Assembly: GCA_964425915.1 (NCBI GenBank)
Contig: CAYROO010000001.1
Span: 496,001 to 560,000 of the forward strand
DNA length: 64,000 nt
Source: Polycyclovorans sp964425915
GTDB taxonomy: Bacteria > Pseudomonadota > Gammaproteobacteria > Nevskiales > Nevskiaceae
Direction: 5' to 3'
Shown here in pieces: positions 18,637-26,169 of the stretch (the stretch's first letter is position 1; every line of letters starts with the position of its first letter). The notes under the pieces were generated by a model. That model saw only the letters and a program-made list of their open reading frames with translations, was not told where the DNA came from and did not search any database. The position numbers and the translations under genes are program-made.

Positions 18637-19080
18637 TCACCGCTTGAGCGCCCGGAAGGCGTCCTTGAGGGTGGGCAGGATGCTGTCCGGCCCGTCTCCG
18701 TACATCGCCGCCCACTTGTCTTCGGCCCACAGCTCGAAGCGGTTGATCTGACCCACCAGCACCACGGCCGAGCCCAGCTCGGCCTGACGGCGCAGCAACG
18801 GCGGCACGCCGATACGGCCTTGCTTGTCGAGCTCGCACTCCACCGCACGGCCAACGAATGCGCGCTTCAGCAATTCGGCGTGCTCGCGGTTCTCCATGCC
18901 TTCGATGGATTCGCAGATGGTGCGGAACTCAGGGGCCGGGTACAGCTCCAGGCAAGGCTCATATCCCATGGTGAGCACCAACTGGGCGCCACAGGACTGG
19001 TCGAGGGCGTGACGAAACCGGGCCGGCACCGCGAGGCGCCCTTTGTCGTCGATCGTCAGTTGATGCGACCCGGCAAACAC
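18637..19080 (-). CDS. mraZ: Transcriptional regulator MraZ
   Basis: AbrB/SpoVT-fold DNA-binding protein that usually represses its own dcw operon. 147 residues from GTG 19080, the family's usual length, with two similar halves containing DDKGRLAVPARFR and DKQGRIGVPPLLR. GTG 19080 is chosen because homologs start with MFxG directly before this motif (here VFAGSHQ) and GAGGACGG lies just upstream; the frame is open for 31 codons further, but that sequence contains the promoter and operator boxes. First gene of the dcw cluster. Confidence 0.95.
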   Translation of the reverse strand: MFAGSHQLTIDDKGRLAVPARFRHALDQSCGAQLVLTMGYEPCLELYPAPEFRTICESIEGMENREHAELLKRAFVGRAVECELDKQGRIGVPPLLRRQAELGSAVVLVGQINRFELWAEDKWAAMYGDGPDSILPTLKDAFRALKR

Positions 19081-19115
19081 CGAATATCCGTCCTCGTGGT
19101 GGTCAGGTGTGGATT

Positions 19116-19141
19116 CCCCACGTCTCCCCACTTCTTCCCCT
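19116..19141 (-). promoter_or_regulatory. Candidate MraZ operator (TGGGG direct repeats)
   Basis: On the minus strand three boxes occur in the mraZ leader: AGGGG (19141-19137), TGGGG (19130-19126) and TGGGG (19120-19116), spaced 11 and 10 bases. The known MraZ site in other bacteria is a set of TGGGN repeats with a 10-base period. They begin just downstream of the predicted -10 and so could give autorepression. More TGGG runs lie in the promoter spacer. Confidence 0.6.
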
Positions 19142-19149
19142 GATTTGGG

Positions 19150-19178
19150 ACTATAAACCACCCCCCAACCCACCGCAA
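19150..19178 (-). promoter_or_regulatory. Predicted sigma-70 promoter of the dcw cluster
   Basis: Minus-strand -35 TTGCGG (19178-19173), 17-base spacer, -10 TATAGT (19155-19150). Transcription would start near 19143, about 63 bases before the mraZ GTG. Confidence 0.6.
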
Positions 19179-19366
19179 GCCACGATTCCCCATTTTTTGC
19201 TGATAGAACAAAGCGTTAGCGATGGGATCACGCGGCGAGGACGACCTTATAAAAAACAGGATGTTAGAGGACAAAGTTAAAGTAGTGCCGGAAGTGTGCT
19301 GCCGGCACCCGCTCCCAGTGGTAGAGGGGGAGGTTGGAGTCGCCTACGGCGACGGCGCATTTAAGG

Positions 19367-19733
19367 TGGGAGTCGGCCTGTAAGCCGGGTTCTGTCGAGA
19401 ACGATCATTCCTCTAGGGCGCCCGTCACCGGACGCCTCCAGCAACCTACCCGGAAGGACGCGCGGGCCACGCGCTGTGGGTTGCCCCACACCCTTCCCTA
19501 TTTGGTCTTGCTCCGAGTGGGGTTTGCCGTGCCGGTCTGTTGCCAGACTCGCGGTGCGCTCTTACCGCACCGTTTCACCCTTGCCTGATCTCCTTGCGGA
19601 GCCATCGGCGGTTTGCTCTCTGTTGCACTTTCCGTCGCCTCGCGACGCCCAGGCGTTACCTGGCACCCTGCCCTGCGGAGCCCGGACTTTCCTCCCCCGC
19701 GTTGCCGCGGCGGCGATCGTTCGGCCGACTCCC
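19367..19733 (-). ncRNA. rnpB: RNase P RNA (bacterial type A)
   Basis: Catalytic RNA that matures tRNA 5' ends. The ends pair as helix P1: GGGAGTCGGCC at the 5' side (19733) and GGCCGACTCCC at the 3' side (19377-19367). Diagnostic conserved cores are present on the minus strand: GAGGAAAGTCCGGGCTCC near the 5' end, the GGTAAGAGCGCACCG segment, and AGAACCCGGCTTACAGGCC near the 3' end. Length about 367 nt fits type A. A -10-like TACACT (19745-19740) sits 7 bases before the predicted 5' end. No clear terminator was found downstream; a weak hairpin (GTCGCC/GGCGAC) follows near 19338-19352. Confidence 0.95.
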
Positions 19734-19739
19734 GCGCAC

Positions 19740-19745
19740 AGTGTA
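19740..19745 (-). promoter_or_regulatory. -10 element of rnpB
   Basis: TACACT on the minus strand, seven bases before the predicted RNA 5' end. The -35 region is GC-rich and does not match the consensus, so only the -10 is called. Confidence 0.45.
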
Positions 19746-19817
19746 GCGCTTCGGGCATCCCGCCCCCGGCCGCGAGCCACTACACTGGCGTTCGATCCCA
19801 ACGCATTGGAGCCCTTC

Positions 19818-20243
19818 ATGCACCGCATGGCCCTGGAAGTCGACATTCAGGCATCGCCCGAAGCCGTCTTCAACTACTTCGCCGACCATGAAAAATTCGC
19901 TGCCATCTTCGGCGGCAGCTGCACCCGCGTGAAGGACGGCGACGACGAACCCAACGGACTCGGCTCGGTGCGCCGTATTGGCCCTGGCCCACTGTCCTTC
20001 GACGAAACCATCGTCGTGTTCGACCGCCCCAACGCCATCCACTACGCCATCACCCGCGGTGGCCCGCTGAAGAACCATCTGGGCCGTATCCACTTTCTGA
20101 AGACGCCGGGCGGCGGTACCCGTGTGGACTACGTGATCACCTTCGAGTCGAAGATCCCGCTGCTCGGCGGACTGGTCGCCAAGGCGCTGAAGGCCGCCTT
20201 CCTGCGGGGCATCCCCAAGGTCGAACAGGCGCTGAAGGGGTGA
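19818..20243 (+). CDS. SRPBCC (START/Bet v1-like) family protein
   Basis: 141 residues from ATG 19818, with GGAG six bases before it. The N-terminus (VDIQASPEAVFNYFADHEKFAAIFGG) is the first strand and helix of the polyketide-cyclase/SRPBCC fold, and the C-terminal helix (LVAKALKAAFLRGIPKVEQAL) closes the cavity. Such proteins bind small hydrophobic ligands; no substrate can be inferred. A -10-like TACACT lies at 19781-19786. It is divergent from rnpB. Confidence 0.85.
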   Translation: MHRMALEVDIQASPEAVFNYFADHEKFAAIFGGSCTRVKDGDDEPNGLGSVRRIGPGPLSFDETIVVFDRPNAIHYAITRGGPLKNHLGRIHFLKTPGGGTRVDYVITFESKIPLLGGLVAKALKAAFLRGIPKVEQALKG

Positions 20244-20250
20244 TGTTCGT

Positions 20251-20324
20251 CGTCATGCCCGACTGGAACGGGCATCCAGACGGCCACCGTTGGCGCTGGA
20301 CCCCGGATCGCGTCCGGGGTGACC
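20251..20324 (+). repeat. REP-like double-hairpin element, copy A
   Basis: Two short dyads, ATGCCCG...CGGGCAT and ACCCCGG...CCGGGGT, separated by about 20 bases. The same two-hairpin unit recurs at 28414-28486, 28496-28568 and 28677-28750. It lies between two plus-strand genes, just after the SRPBCC gene, where it could also stabilise or terminate the transcript. Confidence 0.8.
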
Positions 20325-20376
20325 AACCGCTACATCAGGCGAAGCGTGGTTCGCGGCGCCAAGGCGTCCCCCACCC

Positions 20377-21141
20377 ATGCGCCTGATCAGTCACACCGCC
20401 TCGAACACCGAAATCGTCTGCGCACTGGGCTGCGCGGCGCAACTGGTGGGCGTGGATGCTGACTCCGACTTTCCGCCCGCGGTGGTGCAGGCGCTGCCGC
20501 AACTGGGCCGCGACCTGCACCTGGACGTACCGGCGGTGCTGGCACTGAAACCCGACCTCGTGCTGACCTCGCTCACCGTGCCGGGCCATGAAACCGTGGT
20601 CGACCAATTGCGGGCGGCCGGCTGCCCGGTGCTGATCGCCGATCCAGTGTCACTGCAGGACGTGTTCACCAGCATCCGCGACATCGCCGCAGCGCTGGGC
20701 GTCACGGCACGCGGCGAGGCCCTGGTGGCGGAGATGGAGGCCGCCATGCCGCGGGTGGCGCGTCCGCGTCGTCCGCGCATTCTGGTGGAATGGTGGCCGA
20801 AACCGGTGATCGTGCCGGGCCGTGACTCCTGGATTACCGACCTGCTGGACCGCGTGGGTGCGGTCAACCCGCTGGGCACCGAGGCGCACAAGAGCCGCCC
20901 GCTGGAACCCGGCGAAGTGGCCTCGTTGGCGCCGGAGGCCGTGGCGATCAGTTGGTGCGGCGTGCCTGAGCATCAACTGCGCCCCGCCAATGTGCTGCGC
21001 AGGGCGGATTGGGTCGACACCCCGGCCGTGCGCAATGGCCGTGTCACGGCCATCACCGAAGCCTATTTGGGACGGCCTGGCCCCCGGCTGGTGCAGGGCT
21101 ACCAGCACCTTCGACGTTTGGCGGACGCCATCGCGGATTGA
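20377..21141 (+). CDS. BtuF-like cobalamin-binding protein without signal peptide
   Basis: 254 residues of the TroA/BtuF periplasmic-binding fold: N-terminal half around SNTEIVCALGCAAQLVGVDADSDFP, a central ALKPDLVLTS strand, and a C-terminal lobe with VEWWPKPVIVPGRDSWITDLLDRVGAVN. It begins directly at ISHTASNTE, which is mature-domain sequence, so no Sec signal or lipobox is present and no upstream start adds one. No transporter genes are adjacent. It may act in the cytoplasm or bind another ligand. Confidence 0.8.
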   Translation: MRLISHTASNTEIVCALGCAAQLVGVDADSDFPPAVVQALPQLGRDLHLDVPAVLALKPDLVLTSLTVPGHETVVDQLRAAGCPVLIADPVSLQDVFTSIRDIAAALGVTARGEALVAEMEAAMPRVARPRRPRILVEWWPKPVIVPGRDSWITDLLDRVGAVNPLGTEAHKSRPLEPGEVASLAPEAVAISWCGVPEHQLRPANVLRRADWVDTPAVRNGRVTAITEAYLGRPGPRLVQGYQHLRRLADAIAD

Positions 21142-21215
21142 TCCCGCTATCCTTCGGGCGACCGACCATGGCCGCTGCCATGGCCCACAAGAACAGCCGC
21201 CCGGAGGCAGAAGTC

Positions 21216-23177
21216 ATGAGCAACATCGAGTCCGTCCTTACCGAAAAGCGCGTGTTCCCGCCGGACCCCGCCTTTGTCGCGAAAGCCCGGCTCAACGCGG
21301 ACCAACTGGGGGCGCTGCGCGCCGAAGCCGCCCGCGATCCCGCCGCGTTCTGGACCGAACTGGCCCGCAAGGAGCTGGGCTGGCAGACCCCGTTCACCGT
21401 GGGGCTCGATGATGCCGACGCCCCGAACTATCGCTGGTTCAGCGACGGCAAACTGAACGTTTCCGCGAACTGCATTGACCGCCATCTGGGCGAACGCGGC
21501 GATCAAGTCGCGATTCGCTTTGAAGGTGAGAAGGGCGATGTCCGCCTGCTCACCTACAAGGAATTGCACGCCGAGGTCTGCAAGCTGGCCAACGCCCTCA
21601 CCGCGCTCGGGATCACCAAGGGTGACCGCGTGGTGATCTACCTGCCGCATTCGGCGGAAGCGGTGATCGCCATGCAGGCCTGCGCGCGCATTGGCGCCAT
21701 CCATTCGGTGGTGTTCGGTGGCTTTTCCGCCGCTGCCCTGCGTGATCGCATCGAAGACACCGGCGCCCGCCTGCTGATCACCGCCGACGGCGGCCATCGC
21801 GGCGGCAACATCGTCGAGCTGAAGAAGGCGGCCGACGAGGCGCTGGCCAGCGGCTGCAAGACCATTGAGAAGAGCATCGTGCTGCAGCGCACCGGCCACG
21901 ACATCGCCATGCAGGCCGGGCGCGATCTGTGGTGGCACGATGTCGTCGCCGATCAGCCCGCGCAGTCCGACCCGGTGTGGGTGGAGGCCGAGCACCCGCT
22001 GTTCCTGCTCTACACCTCCGGCTCCACCGGCAAACCCAAGGGCATCCAGCATTCCTCCGGCGGCTATCTACTGGGCGCGATGATGACCGCGCGCTGGGTG
22101 TTCGACCTGCAGGCGGGCGACGTGTTCTGGTGCACCGCCGATGTCGGCTGGATCACCGGCCACAGCTATGTGACCTACGGGCCGCTGGCCAACGGCAGCA
22201 CCATCCTCATCTACGAGGGCGCACCCACCGTCCCCGACGCCGGTCGCTTCTGGAAGATCTGCCAGGACCACGGCGTCACCATCTTCTACACCGCCCCCAC
22301 CGCCATCCGCGCGCTGATGAAAGCCGGCGATGAATGGCCCGCCAAGTACGACCTCAGCAAGCTGCGCCTGCTGGGCAGTGTGGGCGAGCCGATCAACCCC
22401 GAAGCCTGGATGTGGTACCACCGCACCATCGGCGGCGAGAAGCTGCCCATCGTCGACACCTGGTGGCAGACCGAAACCGGCGCCATCATGATGAGCCCGG
22501 TGCCGGGCGCCACGCCGACCAAGCCAGGTTCCTGCACCCAGCCGCTGCCCGGCATCCTCGCCGACGTGGTGGACGAGGCTGGCAACCCGGTCACCGGCAC
22601 CGAGGCGGGCGGTTACCTCGTCATCACCCATCCGTGGCCGTCAATGCTGCGCAGCATCTGGGGCGACAACGAGCGCTACATCAAGACCTACTGGGGCCAG
22701 TTCAATAACAAGTATTACGTCGCCGGCGACAGCACTCACCGCGATGCCGACGGCTACTACTGGATCATGGGCCGGGTGGATGACGTGCTGAACGTCTCCG
22801 GCCACCGCCTCGGCACCATGGAAGTGGAATCCGCCCTGGTCAGCCATCCGCGTGTCGCCGAGGCCGCCGTGGTGGGCCGCCCGCATGAGGTCAAGGGTGA
22901 GTCGGTGTTCGCCTTCGTCACCTGCAAGGGCCCACGCCCGCAGGGTGACGATGCCACCGCGCTCACCAAGGCACTGCGCGACCACGTCGCCAAGGAAATC
23001 GGCGCCATCGCCAAGCCGGATGACATCCGCTTTGCCGACAACCTGCCGAAAACCCGCAGCGGCAAGATCATGCGGCGCCTGCTGCGCGCCATCGCCAAGG
23101 GCGAGGAGATCACCCAGGACACCTCAACGCTGGAAAACCCGGGCATCGTTGCGCAACTTCAAGGCCGTGAGGGGTGA
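21216..23177 (+). CDS. acs: Acetyl-CoA synthetase (AMP-forming)
   Basis: Activates acetate to acetyl-CoA through acetyl-AMP. 653 residues, the standard length. ANL-superfamily motifs: P-loop YTSGSTGKPKG at about 265-276, the core TWWQTETGAIM, the hinge region GRVDDVLNVSGHRLGTMEVE, and the C-terminal RSGKIMRRLLR carrying the lysine that protein acetyltransferases modify. GGAGG lies 8 bases before ATG 21216; an ATG at 21168 is less likely. The gene converges on an acyl-CoA synthetase gene. Confidence 0.97.
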   Translation: MSNIESVLTEKRVFPPDPAFVAKARLNADQLGALRAEAARDPAAFWTELARKELGWQTPFTVGLDDADAPNYRWFSDGKLNVSANCIDRHLGERGDQVAIRFEGEKGDVRLLTYKELHAEVCKLANALTALGITKGDRVVIYLPHSAEAVIAMQACARIGAIHSVVFGGFSAAALRDRIEDTGARLLITADGGHRGGNIVELKKAADEALASGCKTIEKSIVLQRTGHDIAMQAGRDLWWHDVVADQPAQSDPVWVEAEHPLFLLYTSGSTGKPKGIQHSSGGYLLGAMMTARWVFDLQAGDVFWCTADVGWITGHSYVTYGPLANGSTILIYEGAPTVPDAGRFWKICQDHGVTIFYTAPTAIRALMKAGDEWPAKYDLSKLRLLGSVGEPINPEAWMWYHRTIGGEKLPIVDTWWQTETGAIMMSPVPGATPTKPGSCTQPLPGILADVVDEAGNPVTGTEAGGYLVITHPWPSMLRSIWGDNERYIKTYWGQFNNKYYVAGDSTHRDADGYYWIMGRVDDVLNVSGHRLGTMEVESALVSHPRVAEAAVVGRPHEVKGESVFAFVTCKGPRPQGDDATALTKALRDHVAKEIGAIAKPDDIRFADNLPKTRSGKIMRRLLRAIAKGEEITQDTSTLENPGIVAQLQGREG

Positions 23178-23231
23178 GGGGTGAGGTATGTTTCCGCCTT
23201 TGCTCCTCACCCCTAACGCCTCACCCCTCAC
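23167..23231. terminator. Bidirectional inverted repeat between convergent synthetase genes
   Basis: Runs of GTGAGGGGTGAGG on the left (23167-23187) face CCTCACCCC and CCTCACCCCTCAC on the right (23203-23231). Together they can form a long stem in RNA from either strand. It covers both stop codons and fills the 50-base gap between two convergent genes. No long T tract follows, so its role as a true rho-independent terminator is inferred. Confidence 0.5.
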
Positions 23232-24802
23232 TGCTTGGCAATCCCCGCCTGACGCCCGCGCAGCACGAACTTCTGAATCTTGCCGGTGGCGGTTTTCGGC
23301 AGCTCATCGACGAAGTGCACCGCGCTGGGCACCTTGAAACCGGCGAGGTGTTCGCGGGCGAACGCGCGCAGCTCATCTGCGGTCGCCGCCTTGCCGGCAT
23401 GCAGCACCACAAAGGCGTTGGGCGACTCGCCCCACTTCTCGTGCGGCATGCCCACCACCGCCACTTCCAGCACTGACGGGTGGCGCAACATCACGCCCTC
23501 CACCTCGATGGACGAAATGTTCTCGCCGCCGCTGATGATTACGTCCTTGAAGCGGTCACGAATCTCGACATAACCATCGGGATGCACCACGGCCGCATCC
23601 CCGGTGTGGAACCAGCCCCCGGCCAAGGCCTTGGCGGTGGCCTCGGGATCGTTGTAATAGCCGGCCATCACCGTGTTGCCGCGGGCGATGATCTCACCCA
23701 GGGTGTCGCCATCGGCCGGCACGTCGTTCATTTGCTCGTCCACCACCCGCAGTTCGCCGGAGGTGATCATTTCCACACCCTGGCGCGACTTGATGACCGC
23801 GCGCTCGCCCAGGGTCAGGGCGTCGTGCGCCGGCAGCGGCTCACAGATGGAGATCAGCGGCGCGGTTTCGGTCAGGCCGTAGACCTGGGTGATGTGCCAG
23901 CCCAGCTCGCCCTCCATCCGCTCGATGGTGGCGGCCGCCGGCGGCGCCCCGGCGGTGAACACCTTCACCCCACGCCGCACCGCCTTGCGCTCGGCCTCCG
24001 GCCCGTTGGCAATGGCGATGAGCACGGTGGGGGCTGCACACAGATGCGTGACCTGCTCGCGGTTGATGGTGGCGTAGATGGCCGAGGCCTCTACCTTGCG
24101 CAGGCAGACGTGGGTGGCGCCGACACCGGTTACGGTCCAGGTGAAGGTCCAGCCATTGGCATGGAACATCGGCAGCGTCCACAGGTAGCGGTCCGCCGGG
24201 GTCATGTGCCAGTGCACCAGTACGCCCACCGTGTTCGACCAGGTGTTGCGGTGGGTCATCATCACGCCCTTGGGCCGCGAGGTGGTGCCGCTGGTGTAGT
24301 TGATGGCGATGAGGTCGTTCTCGTCCACCGTCACCGGCACCACTGACGCTGGATCAGCCTCGGCCAGCAGGTCTTCATAGCGCCGCCATCCTGGACGATC
24401 ACCCTCCAGCGCCACGAAGTGCTGCACCGTGGTCATCTGCGCGCGCACGCTGTCGACGGCATCCAGATAGTCGGCATGCACACACAGCACCTTGCAGCCG
24501 CTGTGGTTGGCGAGGTACACGAAATCGTCCGGCGTCAGCCGGTAGTTCATCGGCACGATCACCGCGCCCAGTTGCGGCACTGCGTAGAACTGCTCCAGAT
24601 GCTGATGGGTATTGGGCGCGATGGTGCCGACGCGATCCCCCACACCCACGCCCAACTTGGCCCAGGCCACGGATGCACGATCGCAACGCGTGCCGAACTC
24701 GGCATAGGTCCAGCGATCCTCGCCATCCACCACCGCGGTCCGCGCGCCATGCAGCTTGCGGGCACGGCGGAGAAACTCCATGGGGGTCAGCGGCGTCTGC
24801 AT
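23228..24802 (-). CDS. Medium/long-chain acyl-CoA synthetase (AMP-forming)
   Basis: 524-residue ANL-superfamily ligase activating a carboxylic acid to its CoA thioester. P-loop NYTSGTTSRPKGVMMTHR, the QVYGLTETAPLI acyl-adenylate motif, the hinge GWFHTGDAAVVHPDGYVEIRDRFKDVIISGGENIS, and the C-terminal catalytic lysine in LPKTATGKIQKF are present. It resembles the AlkK/DmdB group acting on fatty acids or short branched acids; the substrate is not determined by sequence. Adjacent to acs, but convergent and thus separately transcribed. Confidence 0.9.
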   Translation of the reverse strand: MQTPLTPMEFLRRARKLHGARTAVVDGEDRWTYAEFGTRCDRASVAWAKLGVGVGDRVGTIAPNTHQHLEQFYAVPQLGAVIVPMNYRLTPDDFVYLANHSGCKVLCVHADYLDAVDSVRAQMTTVQHFVALEGDRPGWRRYEDLLAEADPASVVPVTVDENDLIAINYTSGTTSRPKGVMMTHRNTWSNTVGVLVHWHMTPADRYLWTLPMFHANGWTFTWTVTGVGATHVCLRKVEASAIYATINREQVTHLCAAPTVLIAIANGPEAERKAVRRGVKVFTAGAPPAAATIERMEGELGWHITQVYGLTETAPLISICEPLPAHDALTLGERAVIKSRQGVEMITSGELRVVDEQMNDVPADGDTLGEIIARGNTVMAGYYNDPEATAKALAGGWFHTGDAAVVHPDGYVEIRDRFKDVIISGGENISSIEVEGVMLRHPSVLEVAVVGMPHEKWGESPNAFVVLHAGKAATADELRAFAREHLAGFKVPSAVHFVDELPKTATGKIQKFVLRGRQAGIAKQ

Positions 24803-24872
24803 CGTCAGGTCTCCTGGCCTTGGGGTCTTGGTTTGTGCCCAAGCCTAGGCGATCCAGCGGACGTTGACGATT

Positions 24873-24883
24873 CCCCAAAGGGG
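24873..24883. promoter_or_regulatory. CCCCAAAGGGG palindrome upstream of acyl-CoA synthetase
   Basis: A short perfect dyad (CCCC-AAA-GGGG) about 70 bases upstream of the acyl-CoA synthetase start and about 70 bases before the DUF433 gene on the other strand. Position and symmetry fit an operator, but the regulator is unknown. Confidence 0.3.
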
Positions 24884-24951
24884 TAGGTTCAAGTCAGTGA
24901 CGAGTGCTGAGGAACATGACGCCGTGGTATGGTCGTGACCGGAGGCTTCTC

Positions 24952-25185
24952 ATGAGCGATCTTTTGAGCCGCATCACCACCGATCCTGGCATCTGCCACG
25001 GGAAACCTGTGGTCAGGGGCCTTCGGTATCCGGTCGAGTCGATACTGGAATGGCTGAGCGCCGGGATGACGCCGGAGCAGATACTGACCGACTATCCGGA
25101 TCTCGAAGCCGATGATATTCGCGCCGTGCTGGCCTATGCCGCCAAGTTGAGTCGGGTCAACCGACACCACGAACTGGCAGCGTGA
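24952..25185 (+). CDS. DUF433 protein, antitoxin-like
   Basis: 77 residues with the DUF433 pattern: RITTDPGICHGKPVVRGLRYPVESILEWLSAGMTPEQILTDYPDLEADDIRAVLAYAA, a winged-helix-like DNA-binding fold used by VapB-type antitoxins. GGAGG lies six bases before the ATG. Its stop overlaps the next start as GTGA, and the partner is a DUF5615 PIN-like protein; this pairing is common and thought to be toxin-antitoxin-like. Confidence 0.9.
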   Translation: MSDLLSRITTDPGICHGKPVVRGLRYPVESILEWLSAGMTPEQILTDYPDLEADDIRAVLAYAAKLSRVNRHHELAA

Positions 25186-25535
25186 AGTTTCTGATTGACG
25201 CGCAACTGCCACGCGCTTTGGCACGCTGGCTTGAGACGCGTGGTCACGATGCGGTGCATACGCTCGATCTGCCCAAAGGCAATCGCACCACAGACCATGA
25301 AATTTGCTCGATTGCAGACTTGGAGACACGTTTTGTTGTCACCAAGGACGATGATTTCGTACGCAGTCACACGCTTTCCGACACCCCCTCGCGGTTGCTG
25401 CTGATCTCCACCGGCAACATCACGAACGCCGCACTGTTGATGCTCTTCGAGCGCAACATCGACGCCATCGAAGTGGCTCTTGCACAGAGTCGCTTCGCCG
25501 AGATTGCCCCGCACGATCTGGTCATAAGGGCATAG
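25182..25535 (+). CDS. DUF5615 PIN-like protein, toxin-like
   Basis: 117 residues beginning at GTG 25182. The N-terminal KFLIDAQLPRALARWLETRGHDAVH and central TKDDDFV carry the spaced acidic residues of the PIN-like Mut7-C/DUF5615 nuclease family. It is coupled to the DUF433 gene by a four-base overlap. Family membership suggests an RNase toxin; no activity is proven for this protein. Confidence 0.85.
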   Translation: MKFLIDAQLPRALARWLETRGHDAVHTLDLPKGNRTTDHEICSIADLETRFVVTKDDDFVRSHTLSDTPSRLLLISTGNITNAALLMLFERNIDAIEVALAQSRFAEIAPHDLVIRA

Positions 25536-25541
25536 GCCGTC

Positions 25542-25979
25542 ATGCCGCTGCCGGTCACCCGCCATATCACCCTCCCCGACGACGAGATCGTGATCACCGC
25601 GATCCGGGCGCAGGGGGCAGGCGGGCAGAACATCAACAAAACGAGCTGCGCCATCCACCTGCGGTTCGACATCCAGACCTCGTCGCTCCCCGACGAGGTC
25701 AAGGCACGCCTGCTGGCACTGGAGGATCACCGCATCACCCAGAGCGGCGAGGTGGTGATCAAGGCGCAGGAACACCGCAGCCGTGACCTCAACCTGGAGG
25801 CGGCGCGGGCGCGCCTCGCCGAACTGCTGCGGCGCGCCGCCACCGTGCCGCGGCAGCGCAAGGCCACGCGTCCTACGCTGGGCTCGAAACTGCGTCGGCT
25901 GGAGTCCAAGACGCGCACTGCAAAACTCAAGAAGCTTCGAGGACGTCAGGGACGCCAGGACCTACGCGACGGTTCATGA
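25542..25979 (+). CDS. arfB: Alternative ribosome-rescue factor ArfB (peptidyl-tRNA hydrolase)
   Basis: 145 residues. The release-factor catalytic loop is IRAQGAGGQNINKTSCAIHLRFDI with the essential GGQ, followed by the RF-1 domain and a long Lys/Arg-rich tail (from about residue 105) that enters the empty mRNA channel of stalled ribosomes. It lies six bases after the DUF5615 gene, so the three may be co-transcribed. Confidence 0.93.
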   Translation: MPLPVTRHITLPDDEIVITAIRAQGAGGQNINKTSCAIHLRFDIQTSSLPDEVKARLLALEDHRITQSGEVVIKAQEHRSRDLNLEAARARLAELLRRAATVPRQRKATRPTLGSKLRRLESKTRTAKLKKLRGRQGRQDLRDGS

Positions 25980-26000
25980 CACCTGCTGTCGTTGGAACTC

Positions 26001-26013
26001 GATAAGGATTATC
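26001..26013 (+). promoter_or_regulatory. GATAAGGATTATC dyad upstream of katG
   Basis: Perfect arms GATAA/TTATC around three bases, about 25 bases upstream of the predicted katG -35. It could bind a redox or metal regulator; it does not match the full OxyR spacing. Confidence 0.3.
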
Positions 26014-26038
26014 AATCGAGATCATCAGAAAGAATGTA

Positions 26039-26067
26039 TTGTCGCTATCGAATGATCGGCCTAGGCT
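26039..26067 (+). promoter_or_regulatory. Predicted katG promoter
   Basis: TTGTCG (26039-26044), 17-base spacer, TAGGCT (26062-26067). The start would be near 26074, leaving a leader of about 95 bases. Confidence 0.45.
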
Positions 26068-26169
26068 GTCACTCGTCTTCAACGACCGCAGTTCAATCTC
26101 GATACGGAACGGTCTCCACGGAGCGGGGATCCAACCAGAGTGATCAACACCCACGCGAAGGAGAGTTCA

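Noticed and set aside
17629..19143. 504-codon plus-strand open frame opposite rsmH and mraZ
   Set aside because: Antisense to two conserved genes, His/Arg/Gly-rich composition, no domain.
19476..19817. N-terminal extension of the SRPBCC protein
   Set aside because: The extension is RNase P RNA read on the wrong strand.
20244..20376. Cobalamin riboswitch before the BtuF-like gene
   Set aside because: The region is a REP-like element followed by plain sequence; no B12-box-like motif was seen.
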